From Reyranella sp. (GTDB lineage: Bacteria > Pseudomonadota > Alphaproteobacteria > Reyranellales > Reyranellaceae): a DNA stretch of 64,000 nucleotides. Location: NCBI RefSeq assembly GCF_017305915.1, contig NZ_JAFKJN010000012.1, positions 62,001-126,000 on the forward strand, read 5' to 3'. The translations under genes were made by a program, and so were the position numbers. How positions within the stretch are numbered: the stretch's first letter is position 1; every line of letters begins with the position of its first letter. The notes under the pieces were generated by a model. It saw only the letters and a list, made by a program, of their open reading frames with translations. It was not told the DNA's origin and ran no database searches. Shown here in pieces: positions 33,542-42,601 of the stretch.

Positions 33542-34408
33542 ATGGTGTTCGCCAAGCTGTCGGGCCTGGTGATCGCCGCCTCGGCCATCGCAGCCGCGGT
33601 GATGGCGCCGCCGGGCCTGTGGTATTCGCGTGACCGGATCGGCCGCGGCGTGGTCGCCGGGGTCACGCTCGGACTGATGGGAACACTGTTCTATGTCGGC
33701 TGGTTCTCCCTCGGCCGCACGCCGGTGGCGGCGGACAGCCCGATCGCCTGGTCGGCGCTGCCCGGCACCGTGGCCTACGTGACGGCGGCGGCGTGGGGCG
33801 GCGCGCTGTCGATCGGCGATCTCGCGATGTACCTGCTGGCCCATCCGTCGCGGCCGCTGGTCGATCCGCTGGCGATGTACGCGCTGCTGCTGTCGGCGGC
33901 GCTCGCGACCTTCGCCTTCGTCGGCTGGCGGCTGCGCCGCGACTACCCCGAGTACCTGCGCTTCGCGCTGTTCCTGGGACTGGGCGTCGGGCGGGTGATC
34001 GTGGTGTCGGCGACCCGCGGCGCGGCGCTGGGCACCGAGAAGCGGCATCTGCGCATCGTCTCGCTGGTGCTGTTCGCGGGCATCGTCCAGGCGCTGCTCG
34101 GCAGCGGATGGCCGCGCCGGCTGCTCGCCGCAGCAGTCGCGGGCGCGGGCGTCTATGGCGTGGCGTCGGCGGCGCAACATGCCGCGGTGAACCTCGCGCA
34201 TCCCCTGGGCGGGCGCGGCTTCCGCCATCTGATCGCCGATAGCGCGGTGCTCGACACCCTGCACGCGATCGACGCGCAGTCGCCCGATCGCCGCTCGACC
34301 CTGGTCGCCGTCACCTCACCCGAGATCGGGCTCGAGCGGAGGCGCACGGCGGCTTCGTCGGCTATTCGGCGGCGCGCCGAGGGGTCGCCACGGCGAAGCC
34401 CAGCATGA
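33542..34408 (+). CDS. Hypothetical polytopic membrane protein
   Basis: An unrecognised protein of about 288 residues with six to seven hydrophobic segments (for example LVIAASAIAAAVMAPPGLWY, GVTLGLMGTLFYVGWFSL, YALLLSAALATFAFVGWRL). A short soluble C-terminal part follows, DTLHAIDAQSPDRRSTLV. The ATG at 33542 is preferred because the upstream part of the frame is Arg/Pro-rich and atypical. The last 30 residues (RRRTAASSAIRRRAEG) look out of frame and overlap the convergent gene, so a late frameshift is possible. Confidence 0.55.
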   Translation: MVFAKLSGLVIAASAIAAAVMAPPGLWYSRDRIGRGVVAGVTLGLMGTLFYVGWFSLGRTPVAADSPIAWSALPGTVAYVTAAAWGGALSIGDLAMYLLAHPSRPLVDPLAMYALLLSAALATFAFVGWRLRRDYPEYLRFALFLGLGVGRVIVVSATRGAALGTEKRHLRIVSLVLFAGIVQALLGSGWPRRLLAAAVAGAGVYGVASAAQHAAVNLAHPLGGRGFRHLIADSAVLDTLHAIDAQSPDRRSTLVAVTSPEIGLERRRTAASSAIRRRAEGSPRRSPA

Positions 34409-35414
34409 CGAAGGTCGGCAGGAAGACCCGCAGCTCGTTGATCAGGCCGAACAGCAAAGCGAGGCCGGCGAACAGCGCGGCCAGCCCCAGGAAGCGCCGG
34501 CCCAGCGGCGCCCGCAGATCGGCGCAGGCGACGAACAGCAGCACGAGCGTGGCCAGCATCGCCGGCCAGTTCAACGGATCGGGCGTGCCGAGGCTTTCGT
34601 GCAGCCGGGCGAGGTTGATCGCCGGCGTGCCGTAGTTGGCGATGAAGTCGGGGCCGAGCGCGGTCTTGAGCCCGATCGCGGTGCCGTAGCTCAGCACGGA
34701 GATCGCGCCGCCCTCGACCAGCCGGCGCCGCCAGTCACTGCGCGACCCGTCGCCGCGCGACACGGTGACGGCGGCCCAGATCAGCCCGAGGAAGGCCGCC
34801 GATTCGCGGTTGGCGGCGAAGACGATCGCAAGCCCCAGGCCCCACAGCAAGCGGCGGCGCACCGCCGCGCCGACGCCAAGGGCCAGGACCACCAGGTCGA
34901 ACGCATCCGACGGCTCCTCCCAGGGGAAGTTGAAGCTGGCGATGGTCGCCACGGCCAGCAGGGCGGTCGCGAGCGCGGCCGTCGCCTGCGCCGCTCCGAG
35001 GCCCCGCCGGCAGACCAGCGCGAAGGCAGCGAACGCGGCCTGGAAGGACAGGACGCGCAGCAGCAGGTAGCACTGGCTCTCCGACGCGAAGGGCAGCGCG
35101 CGCGCGAGGCCGCGATGGAGCAGCGGGAAGAGCACGCGGTTGTAGAATGGCAGGTCGCTGCGCACGTCGTCGCCGGTGCGGAAGGGCGCGCCGTCCAGCA
35201 CGGCGTGCAGGTTGTGGAGCGTGTCGGCGCGGGTGTCGGCGCGCAGGTTGAGCGAGGCCCAGGCGACGACCATGCCGAGGCTGAGCGCCAGCAGCAGCAG
35301 CGCGGCGAGATCCTTGCGCGAGGCCATCAGCGGCCGGACCGCGCGCAGCGGCGGGGCGGGAGCAGGAGGGGCGGCATCGGGCGGCAAGGCCGGCGACGCT
35401 AAAGCATATTCCAT
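34362..35414 (-). CDS. Hypothetical polytopic membrane protein (glycosyltransferase-C-like layout)
   Basis: A 350-residue protein with about nine hydrophobic segments. The first large loop has RADTRADTLHNL and YNRVLFPLLHRGLARALP, and NFPWEEPSDAFDLVVLAL is the most distinctive motif. The layout resembles membrane-bound sugar transferases of the GT-C type, but I see no firm signature. ATG 35414 gives a Pro-rich cytoplasmic start; an ATG at 35327 is possible. The dispersed repeat (copy 2) lies 50 bp upstream. Confidence 0.6.
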   Translation of the reverse strand: MEYALASPALPPDAAPPAPAPPLRAVRPLMASRKDLAALLLLALSLGMVVAWASLNLRADTRADTLHNLHAVLDGAPFRTGDDVRSDLPFYNRVLFPLLHRGLARALPFASESQCYLLLRVLSFQAAFAAFALVCRRGLGAAQATAALATALLAVATIASFNFPWEEPSDAFDLVVLALGVGAAVRRRLLWGLGLAIVFAANRESAAFLGLIWAAVTVSRGDGSRSDWRRRLVEGGAISVLSYGTAIGLKTALGPDFIANYGTPAINLARLHESLGTPDPLNWPAMLATLVLLFVACADLRAPLGRRFLGLAALFAGLALLFGLINELRVFLPTFVMLGFAVATPRRAAE

Positions 35415-35463
35415 CCGACGGGAATCAGCCGGACGGACGGTGCCCTCGGGCGGCCGACATCAG

Positions 35464-35625
35464 CAGGGCGCTCCACCGGCGTCCGGCCCGGAATCCGGCT
35501 GAGCCCGGACACTCCCGATGCCGATGCCATAAGGGTTTTCATCGAGAATCCGGGAATCCGGCACCACCCCCCAGGGCCGGACGCTGGCGGACGCGCCGGA
35601 CGCGGCGGACGAGAGGCTGCAATTA
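35464..35625. repeat. Dispersed repeat, copy 2
   Basis: The second copy of the element at 11828-11998, in the same orientation. The blocks CCATAAGGGTTTT, CGAGAATCCGG, CCACCCCCCAGG and CTGCAATT are conserved, with about 10 bp of length difference. It lies in the gap upstream of the minus-strand gene starting at 35414 and after the stop of the gene at 35643. Confidence 0.85.
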
Positions 35626-35642
35626 GTTTTGCCGATCCCGTC

Positions 35643-35972
35643 TCAGAGTCGCTTGACCAGCCAGCCGCGGCGCAGCGCCCTGCGCTTGATGAGACGGATG
35701 CCGGCGAAGGATTGCACGCCGAGGAAGGCCACGATACCGGCGACGATCACGCCGAACTGCTGGTGGGGCTGCAGGGCGGAGGCGACGACCACGGCGGCCG
35801 CGGCCAACAGCAGGACGGCGAGGCTGCTCGCCAGGGCCAGCAGCGCGGCCCGCCCGCCGACCAGGTGCCAGACCACGAGCGGGCCGAACAGCGCCAGCCA
35901 CAGGCGGGTCGACGCCGTGACGTAAAAGGACCTCGACCCCCGCGGGTCGCGGATATGGTACTCGCGCAACAT
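35643..35972 (-). CDS. Small hypothetical membrane protein
   Basis: A 109-residue protein: a soluble N-terminus (MLREYHIRDPRGSRSFYVTA), three hydrophobic segments (about residues 24-40, 45-70 and 74-93) and a basic tail (IKRRALRRGWLVKRL). The function is unknown. The ATG at 35972 is chosen because the 27 codons upstream in the frame are Arg/Gly-rich and lack a better start. Confidence 0.55.
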   Translation of the reverse strand: MLREYHIRDPRGSRSFYVTASTRLWLALFGPLVVWHLVGGRAALLALASSLAVLLLAAAAVVVASALQPHQQFGVIVAGIVAFLGVQSFAGIRLIKRRALRRGWLVKRL

Positions 35973-36270
35973 CGGCCCCCAGCCCCAGACGGATGGCGAT
36001 CGTTCGCTTGTCGTGTCGTCTCGCCCGCCGCGGCCCACACCGCGACGGCGCAACTTTCATTACCGCAAGGAGATGACGGGCAACTGACGGCGGAGACGAT
36101 TCGGGCGTGCGGAGGCCGCCGGTGCCGGGGGGAGTCCCAAACCGTTTCACGCGCTGGAGGGCCAAGCCATGGCCGCGATTTTTGGCGCGCAAACACAAGG
36201 GCCGATTCGCGGTCGATTGCCCATAACGAGACTCGCACGGGTCTTCCACAAGGCGGCGAGGATGTCCGCC
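35973..36270. other. Intergenic region without a recognised gene
   Basis: 298 bp between two minus-strand genes. I see no conserved coding frame. ACCGCAAGGAG resembles a ribosome binding site on the plus strand, but no good frame follows it. The promoter of the gene at 35643-35972 should lie here. Confidence 0.5.
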
Positions 36271-36687
36271 TCAAGACGAGGCGGGCATGCGATCGATGAA
36301 ACCAACGACCGAAACGAGCCGCCCCTCGGGCGAGAGGGCGCAGAAATCGATGCCCTCGACGATCGCGGGGCCGGCGGCGGGACCGAGCGACCAGGCGAAG
36401 CGGGCGCAATCGTTGTGGCAGTCGACCGCCGAGGTGCGCTTGAGCACCCTTCGACTGCGCTCAGGGCAGGCGAAGCCCGGGAAGCGGGCCTGGACGCCCG
36501 CCAGCATGGCATCGATGCCGGCATGGCCGTCGCTCGCCATCAGCGGATCGCGATAGCGGCCGGTGGCCTCCCAGGCGCGGGCGATGCCGACCTGGCGGCG
36601 GCCGGCGTCGGTCTCGTTCCAGGTGGCGACGTAGGCCTCGACGGTGTCGGCTGCGGCGGTCGAGGCGGCGGTGGGTTGGGTGGACAT
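36271..36687 (-). CDS. SnoaL-like / NTF2-like protein with a repeat-derived insertion
   Basis: A 138-residue NTF2-like protein: TVEAYVATWNETDAGRR, a pocket region RYRDPLMASDGHAGIDAML, and CARFAWSLGP, IVEGIDFCALSPEGRL, VGFIDRMP at the end. Between QARFPGF and KRTSAVD there is ACPERSRRVL, about ten residues encoded by a half-palindromic repeat (36445-36469). In relatives I expect the two strands to join directly. The frame is kept, so the protein may still fold with a longer loop. Confidence 0.75.
   Translation of the reverse strand: MSTQPTAASTAAADTVEAYVATWNETDAGRRQVGIARAWEATGRYRDPLMASDGHAGIDAMLAGVQARFPGFACPERSRRVLKRTSAVDCHNDCARFAWSLGPAAGPAIVEGIDFCALSPEGRLVSVVGFIDRMPASS
36445..36469. repeat. 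Repeat fragment inside a coding region
   Basis: CCCTTCGACTGCGCTCAGGGCAG matches the half-site CCTTCGCTGCGCTCAGG of the elements at 43059 and 43687, apart from an added A. It is read in frame as CPERSRR in the NTF2-like gene. Confidence 0.65.
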
Positions 36688-36778
36688 GGCTTCCTCCGTG
36701 CAGGTTGGCGATGCACGCGAGGTAAGCGCGGACCGAGGCGAGCGGCGATTGTCTACGACATAATGAACGCGCCGCCGC

Positions 36779-38329
36779 TTACACCACCTTGAACGTCCCC
36801 GACACCTTCGGAAAGTTGCCCGCCAGCGGCGTCACCCGGATCCGGCCCTTTTGCGTCTTCTGGGCGGCGGTGGGTTTCCAGTTCCACTTGCCGTCGTTGG
36901 CGGTCGAGGCCTTCAGCGTCACCGGCCAGGTCGCGCCGTCGTCACGCGAGAGCTCGATCCGGACTTTGTCGAACCGGGCGCTCTTGTAGGCGTTGGCCCA
37001 GCGGATCTTCGTCGTCTGGCCGACCTGGAGCGTCGCGCCGGCGGCCGGTGCCGTGAGCACGAGCGGGCCCTCGACGGCGCGGCAGATGTTGAGCCGGTTG
37101 CCGTCGTTGCAGACCAGGGCCAGCGAGGCGAGCTTGTCCGACGAGTCCTTGAGATGCTGGATCACCTCGATCGGGCCCCATGTCGGGTTGAGCGCCGCCA
37201 CCAGCGCGGCCGCCGAGGAGGCGAAGGCCGCCGCCGCCGAGGTGCCGCTGTAGTCCGGATAGCGTGCCGCGCCGATCCAGTAGGCGCCGGTGGTGACGAT
37301 GTCGCGGCCCGGGGCGGCAATGTCGACCAGCGCCGGGCTGTAGTTCGAGAAGCCCGACTTCCAGTCGTCGCGGTCGGTGGCGGCGACGGTCAGGATGCTG
37401 AGGCCCGGCATCGTCATGACGCCATGGCCGTAATTGGCCGGATAGGTCGGGTAGGTGCCGTTGTCGGTGCCGTCGTTGCCGGCCGCCGCCACCACCACGG
37501 CGCCGACCAGGGTCGCCCACTGCATCGCACTCTGCACTGAGAGGACGCCGCCCTGGCCATAGGCGACGTGCCAGCTCGCGTTGATCACCCGCGCGCCCAT
37601 CGCCGCCGCCCAGTAGATCGCGATCGTGGCGCCCAGGATGGTGGGCGACTGCGCCGCGCCGAAGAACTTGATCGGCATCAGCACGATCTTCCAGTCGACC
37701 GGCACCGCCGAGGCGACGCCAAGGCCGTTGCACGGCACCGCGGCGATGGTGCCGGCCAGCATGGTGCCGTGGCCGTTCATGTCGACGCCGTCGGGGAACA
37801 TCGTCCACAGCATGCCGTCGAACTCGAACGCCGGCTGGCACTGATTCACCGGCAGGGTGTCGCCGATATCCTCGGGCAGCGAGCCGTCGGGCCGGCGCAG
37901 GCCTGAGTCGACGATGGCGACGAGGGTCTTGTCCATCGGCGTCGGGACGTCGTCCCACGTCCCGGTCACGCCGAGGCGATCGAGCGCCCACTGATCGCGC
38001 CGCAGCGGGTCCTCGCTTCCCGGGGGGCAGTCGGTGAGGGCGAGGCCCGCATTGGCTTCAAACCAGGCAACGCCCTTCTTGTTCCAGGTCGGCAGCTCTT
38101 CCTGGAGCTGGGCCAGCGTGAGCTTCTGCGGATCGAGCAGCAGCGCCCCCAGCGCCGCCCCGTGCTTGCCGCGGCGGAAGATCATGGTCGCGGCTTTCAC
38201 CGCGCCCTGGTTCTTGAGGTCCGCCATCGTGTCGTGGACCTGCTTGACGAAGATGTCGAAGTCGGCGCCGAACTGCCTGGCCTCGAAGCCGACGATCACG
38301 TCATAGTCGTTGGGTAGGAATTCCGGCAT
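36779..38329 (-). CDS. S8 family serine peptidase (subtilase)
   Basis: A 516-residue subtilisin-like protease. The catalytic triad is D141 (VAIVDSGL), H187 (MNGHGTMLAGT) and S364 (YSGTSAAAAFA), with oxyanion N285 (AAAGNDG). Residues 1-130 form an N-terminal region of unknown fold, and about 425-516 form a beta-sandwich-like C-terminal domain (VGQTTKIRWANAYKSARFDK). No signal peptide is visible. It lies 30 bp downstream of a PAP2/haloperoxidase-like gene. The target is unknown. Confidence 0.93.
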   Translation of the reverse strand: MPEFLPNDYDVIVGFEARQFGADFDIFVKQVHDTMADLKNQGAVKAATMIFRRGKHGAALGALLLDPQKLTLAQLQEELPTWNKKGVAWFEANAGLALTDCPPGSEDPLRRDQWALDRLGVTGTWDDVPTPMDKTLVAIVDSGLRRPDGSLPEDIGDTLPVNQCQPAFEFDGMLWTMFPDGVDMNGHGTMLAGTIAAVPCNGLGVASAVPVDWKIVLMPIKFFGAAQSPTILGATIAIYWAAAMGARVINASWHVAYGQGGVLSVQSAMQWATLVGAVVVAAAGNDGTDNGTYPTYPANYGHGVMTMPGLSILTVAATDRDDWKSGFSNYSPALVDIAAPGRDIVTTGAYWIGAARYPDYSGTSAAAAFASSAAALVAALNPTWGPIEVIQHLKDSSDKLASLALVCNDGNRLNICRAVEGPLVLTAPAAGATLQVGQTTKIRWANAYKSARFDKVRIELSRDDGATWPVTLKASTANDGKWNWKPTAAQKTQKGRIRVTPLAGNFPKVSGTFKVV

Positions 38330-38359
38330 GGCGTGCCCCCGTGCTCGGGATCGGGAAGG

Positions 38360-39331
38360 TCAGGGCAGGTCGCTGAGCTCGCCCTTGGCGGCGGCCAGCA
38401 GGTCCGCGAACAGGCTGCCCGCCGGCAGGGTCAGCAGCTGGGCCATGCACCCCCTGGCGACGAACGCGCCACAGGCGCTGTCCATCGGATAGTGCACGCC
38501 GGCGATCTCCCGATTGCGCGCCACGCGGTGCGCGAGATGGTCCAGGGCGACCGCGGTCTGCGACGCCCCAGCCGCCGGCGGAGTCAGCGCCGCCATCAGC
38601 ACGTTGGAGATCAGGTGCGCCTGCAGCGAATGGCTGCTGGGGAAGGACGGCGTATCCGGCGGATCGATGATCGGCAGGATGTAGGGGTAGACCTGCGAGG
38701 GCCGCCGCATGCGGTAATGCGCCTTCAGCCCCATGGCGACGTACTCACCGATCTTGCGCGCCACCAGCATCAGCAGCCAGGCGCTGCGGTCCTGGCTGGG
38801 GTTGATGCGGATCAGGCCGGTCCAGTAGTTGAGCGCGCCCGGCGCCGTCGCCTGATCGCAGATCTCGAGGGCGCGGTCGGCCCGGTCGAGCGAGGCGTTG
38901 ACCACTCCGACCGCTTGGTCGGCGAGCTTGTTGGCATCGAGCCTGTTGGTCGCGGTGGGGTCGGGCACCGGGAAGCTGCCCACACCGGTCTGGGCGGCGA
39001 TCTGACCGATGAAGTACAGGATCGGCGCGTTGTTGACCGGCGGCGGCAGCGGAAACGGCCAGGCCGCCGGCGCCACCGCCGCCGGCGCAGGCCATGCGAT
39101 CGCCGAGATGAACTCGGCGACGTAGGCCCAGGCGCGCAGCTCGCCGTCCCAGTACTCGGCATACGGCTTCTGCGGCATCGTCAGCGTCGCCGGCGGCGGC
39201 ACCGGCATCAGCTTGTCCATGTCCTCGGTGTTGAAGCGCGCGCGGCCGTAGCCGGTGTCGCCGCCCGCCGCGCCCGAGGCTCCGAGATCGAGATTTAGAT
39301 TGAGGTTCAGGTTGTCGCTGTGAATGGACAT
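38360..39331 (-). CDS. PAP2 superfamily / vanadium-haloperoxidase-like protein
   Basis: A 323-residue protein with the three acid-phosphatase/haloperoxidase motifs: KAHYRMRRP (K203-RP), FPSSHSLQAH (PSSH, H234) and RNREIAGVHYPMDS (R...H280...D284). The N-terminus carries a tiny alternating repeat, NLNLNLNLDLG. Without a signal peptide it is likely cytoplasmic or non-classically exported. It could be a lipid-type phosphatase or a haloperoxidase; the sequence does not decide. The start at 39331 is 190 bp from the divergent cyclase gene. Confidence 0.88.
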   Translation of the reverse strand: MSIHSDNLNLNLNLDLGASGAAGGDTGYGRARFNTEDMDKLMPVPPPATLTMPQKPYAEYWDGELRAWAYVAEFISAIAWPAPAAVAPAAWPFPLPPPVNNAPILYFIGQIAAQTGVGSFPVPDPTATNRLDANKLADQAVGVVNASLDRADRALEICDQATAPGALNYWTGLIRINPSQDRSAWLLMLVARKIGEYVAMGLKAHYRMRRPSQVYPYILPIIDPPDTPSFPSSHSLQAHLISNVLMAALTPPAAGASQTAVALDHLAHRVARNREIAGVHYPMDSACGAFVARGCMAQLLTLPAGSLFADLLAAAKGELSDLP

Positions 39332-39521
39332 GGTGCCCCCATCGGCCATTGCGCGCGCTGCTGCCCCCCGCCCTCCAGGTACACGATTAGCCTGTGAACA
39401 GTATCCCTTGGCCGACGCGCCGCAACCGGACGATGCGCGTTCGCTGCGCGCTTCAATCCGTATCGCGCGCGACATACTTTCGTTCGGTGTCGCGTCGGGG
39501 GTCGTGGGCTACTGTCGCCGC

Positions 39522-41321
39522 ATGGCTTCGCGACACGTCGACGCCGTTCATGACGGCGACTACGGCAAACGCCGGCTGGTGGTCGTCGCGGTGTTCGATG
39601 TCGTGGGCTTCAGCGCCGCCGTCGAGGCCAACGAGGAGAATGCGCTCGCCGCCTGGCGCGCGTTGCGCCGCCACATCGATCCGCTGCTGGCGCAGGGCGG
39701 CGGCCGGATTTTCAAGTCGTTGGGCGACGGCCTGCTGGTCGAGTTCACCAGCCCGGTCGATGCCACGCGCACGGCGCTGCACATCCAGGAGGAGGCCGCC
39801 AAGCTGCCGCCGGTGCGCGACGTGCGCTTCGAGATGCGCTGCGCCATCCACATGGGCGACGTCATCGTCGAGGACGAGGACCTGCTGGGCGACGGCATCA
39901 ATGTCGCCGCGCGCCTGCAGGAGCATGCGCCGATCGGCGGCGTGCTGGTGTCGTCGGCCGTGCTCGACCTGATCGGCGGCCGCATCGACGCACCGGTCGA
40001 GGATCTCGGCACGCTACAGCTCAAGAACATCCGCCGGCCGGTGCATGCCTACATCGTCGGCACCGGCAAGCGCGCGGCCACCGCGCCCGCGATCGACAGC
40101 TTCGAGCGGCGGCGGCCGTCGGTCGCGGTGATGCCCTTCGCCGATCACTCGCTTCAGAGCGAGCCGTCGGCCGGACCTCCCAGCACCTATTTCAGCGACG
40201 GGCTGGTCGAGGACGTGATCGCGGCCCTTTCCTGCCTGCCCGAGCTGGTGGTGATCTCGCGCAGCTCGGTGCTGCGCTATCGCGGCACCGCGCCCGATCC
40301 GCGCCAGGTGCAGCACGAGTTGGGCGTGCGCTACATGCTGTCGGGCAGCGTGCGGCGCGCCGGCAACCGCGTGCGGCTGTCGGCGGAGCTGGCCGATTGC
40401 GACACCGGCGGCACGATCTGGAGCGACCGCTTCGCCGGCGAGGCGGCCGATCTGTTCGATTTGCAGGACGAGCTGTCGGCGCGGATCGTCGCCACCATCA
40501 CGCCGCAGGTCCAGGAGGCGGAGCTGCGGCGCGTGCTGCGCAAGCGGCCGGAGAGCCTCGACGCCTACGAGTACGTGCTGCGCGGCCTCGACCTCTATTA
40601 CCGCTTCGACGACGACCAGTTCATGCAGGCGCTGCCGATGTTCGAGCGCGCCATGACGCTCGATCCGAGCTACGCCGCCGCGCATGCGCTCGCGGCCGAC
40701 TGGCACACCGTGCGCATCGGCCAGGGCCGCTCGGCCGACAGCATCGCCGAGTTCCGCGAGGTCGAGCGGCTCAGCAAGCTCGCGCTGACCCTCGACCGCT
40801 TCGATCCCCGCGCGCTCTCCCTGTGCGGGCACGTGCAGGCCTTCTCGTTTCGCGAGTACGAGCACGCGATCGAGCTGTTCGACCGGGCGCTCGCCGCCAA
40901 CCCCAGCTCGGCGATCGCCTGGCTACGCTCCAGCCCGACCTTCAGCTATATCGGCGAGACGCGCGAGGGGCGCCGCCGCGCCGACATCGGCCTGCGCCTG
41001 TCGCCGTACGACGCGCACGTGTTCTACACCTACGCCATCCTGGCCTTGTCGAGCTACGCCGCCGGCGACTGGGCCGACGCCGTGCAATGGGCGCGCAAGT
41101 CGCACGCCCTCAATCCGCGCTTCACCGCGAACCTCCGGTTCCTTGTCGCCGGCCTCGCCGCCACCGGCCAGCTCGACGCGGCGAAGACCGCCGTGGCCGA
41201 GCTGCTGGCCGTCGATCCCGGCTTCAGCGCCGAGGCCTTCGTCCGCACCCACGCCTTCCGCGACCCCGCCAAACGCGAGCTGTTCGGCGAGCACCTGATC
41301 CTGGCCGGCGCACCGAAATAG
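39522..41321 (+). CDS. Adenylate/guanylate cyclase domain protein with TolB-like and TPR regions
   Basis: A 599-residue protein. The class III cyclase domain (residues 15-180) has metal Asp D26 in VFDVVGFS, K65 and D69 in FKSLGDGLLVEF, and the Asn/Arg pair in GDGINVAARLQE, so it should be active. A TolB-N-like part (200-330, SVAVMPFADHS, LVVISRSSVLRYRG, ELGVRYMLSGSVRR) follows, then TPR-like helices (360-590). There is no transmembrane helix. Such cyclases are numerous in alphaproteobacteria. ATG 39522 starts at the conserved region; the frame upstream to 39324 is not needed. Confidence 0.9.
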   Translation: MASRHVDAVHDGDYGKRRLVVVAVFDVVGFSAAVEANEENALAAWRALRRHIDPLLAQGGGRIFKSLGDGLLVEFTSPVDATRTALHIQEEAAKLPPVRDVRFEMRCAIHMGDVIVEDEDLLGDGINVAARLQEHAPIGGVLVSSAVLDLIGGRIDAPVEDLGTLQLKNIRRPVHAYIVGTGKRAATAPAIDSFERRRPSVAVMPFADHSLQSEPSAGPPSTYFSDGLVEDVIAALSCLPELVVISRSSVLRYRGTAPDPRQVQHELGVRYMLSGSVRRAGNRVRLSAELADCDTGGTIWSDRFAGEAADLFDLQDELSARIVATITPQVQEAELRRVLRKRPESLDAYEYVLRGLDLYYRFDDDQFMQALPMFERAMTLDPSYAAAHALAADWHTVRIGQGRSADSIAEFREVERLSKLALTLDRFDPRALSLCGHVQAFSFREYEHAIELFDRALAANPSSAIAWLRSSPTFSYIGETREGRRRADIGLRLSPYDAHVFYTYAILALSSYAAGDWADAVQWARKSHALNPRFTANLRFLVAGLAATGQLDAAKTAVAELLAVDPGFSAEAFVRTHAFRDPAKRELFGEHLILAGAPK

Positions 41322-41336
41322 GCGGTACAGGGGGTG

Positions 41337-42596
41337 CTACTCCGCTTCCTTGATCTTGCCCTCGAGCATGGCGCGGATCGGCGCGTCGGCGGGGAGCAAC
41401 GCGAGCAGCGTCTTCCAGCGCCGCACCGCGGACGGCTTGTCGCCGCGGGCGAAGTCGGCGGCGCCGAGATAGAACAGCGCCAGCGCATTGCGCGGCTCGG
41501 CCTTCTCCAGCCGCTCGAGCACCGCGACCGCGGCAGCAGAGGGCGCGGTGCCCGGCTGCAATTGGCGGACATGCACCTCGGCCCAGTCGGCGAGCAGCCG
41601 CGGCTCCAGGGTGCCGAGGGCGTCGGCCTTGGCATAGGCCTCGACCGCCTTGTCGTTCTCGCCCAGCACCCGGCGCGCGTTGGCCAGGCGCAGCCAGCCG
41701 TCACGATCCTCCGGCTTGCCCGAAGACGCGCGCAGCCGCGCTTCGAGCCCCTCGACCATGCCGCGGATCGCCTGCTGGCGGTCGGCAGGCGAGAGGTTCT
41801 GCATCGCCTGCATCTGATCCTGTGTCGGCCCGGGCGGCGGTGTCGGCGCAGCCGGCGCCGGCAAGCCGGCGGCGCGGGCGACGCGCTGCATCTCCTCGCG
41901 CAGGGTCGCCAGCCACGGCGCATTGGGCGGCGAGCGCTGCTCCAGCTCGCCCCAGCGCTTGAGCGCGGCCCGGCTGTCGCCGCCCTGCGCGTCGGCCAGC
42001 CCGAGATAGAACATCGCGCGGGCATCGTCGGGATTCTTCTCCAGCGCGCGGCGCAGCAGGCCTTGCGCCTCCGCCGTCACCACGCCGTCCGCCTGATGGG
42101 TCAGCGCCTCGCCCAGCGCCGACAGCGCCTCGACATCGTCCGGCTTCTCGGCGAGTCGGGCGCGCAGGGCGGCGACCGCCTGCGCGACGTCGCGGCTCTG
42201 GTCGGGTGTTGCCGCCGGCACCGAGCGGGCAACGAACGGCGCCGCCGGCAGGCCGGGCTGGCCGATGCGCAGATAGAGGCCGAGCGCGAACAAGGGAATC
42301 AGCAGGCACATCGCCGGCACCAGGAAGCGATGCCAAGACGCATCAGCCTCGGGCTCGGCCTTGTCCCGGTCGGCGGCGGCGAGCAGACGCCGCTCGATCT
42401 CGGTCCGCGCGGCATCGGCCTCGGCAACGGAGAGCGCACCGCGGCCGCGCTCGCGCTCGACCTCGGCGAGCTGATCGCGATAGACGGCGGTATCGCTCGC
42501 CAGCCGGTCGCGGCGCACGATCTGGCGGCGCAGCAGCGGCGCCAGCAACGCCGCCACCGTGGCCGTCGTCAACAGCGCCAGGAGGAATTCGAGCAT
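41337..42596 (-). CDS. ccmI: Cytochrome c biogenesis protein CcmI
   Basis: The apocytochrome c chaperone of System I. The 419-residue protein has two transmembrane helices (residues 2-22 and about 93-112), a leucine-zipper-like loop between them (YRDQLAEVERERGRGALS, EIERRLLAA), and a periplasmic TPR domain (about 150-415). It is the last ccm gene, 5 bp after ccmH. Confidence 0.93.
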   Translation of the reverse strand: MLEFLLALLTTATVAALLAPLLRRQIVRRDRLASDTAVYRDQLAEVERERGRGALSVAEADAARTEIERRLLAAADRDKAEPEADASWHRFLVPAMCLLIPLFALGLYLRIGQPGLPAAPFVARSVPAATPDQSRDVAQAVAALRARLAEKPDDVEALSALGEALTHQADGVVTAEAQGLLRRALEKNPDDARAMFYLGLADAQGGDSRAALKRWGELEQRSPPNAPWLATLREEMQRVARAAGLPAPAAPTPPPGPTQDQMQAMQNLSPADRQQAIRGMVEGLEARLRASSGKPEDRDGWLRLANARRVLGENDKAVEAYAKADALGTLEPRLLADWAEVHVRQLQPGTAPSAAAVAVLERLEKAEPRNALALFYLGAADFARGDKPSAVRRWKTLLALLPADAPIRAMLEGKIKEAE

Positions 42597-42601
42597 GGGC
42601 C

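Noticed and set aside
34362..34408. A real gene overlap between the two convergent membrane-protein genes
   Set aside because: The last residues of the plus-strand gene are Arg-rich and out of character, so a late frameshift or an earlier end is more likely than a functional overlap.
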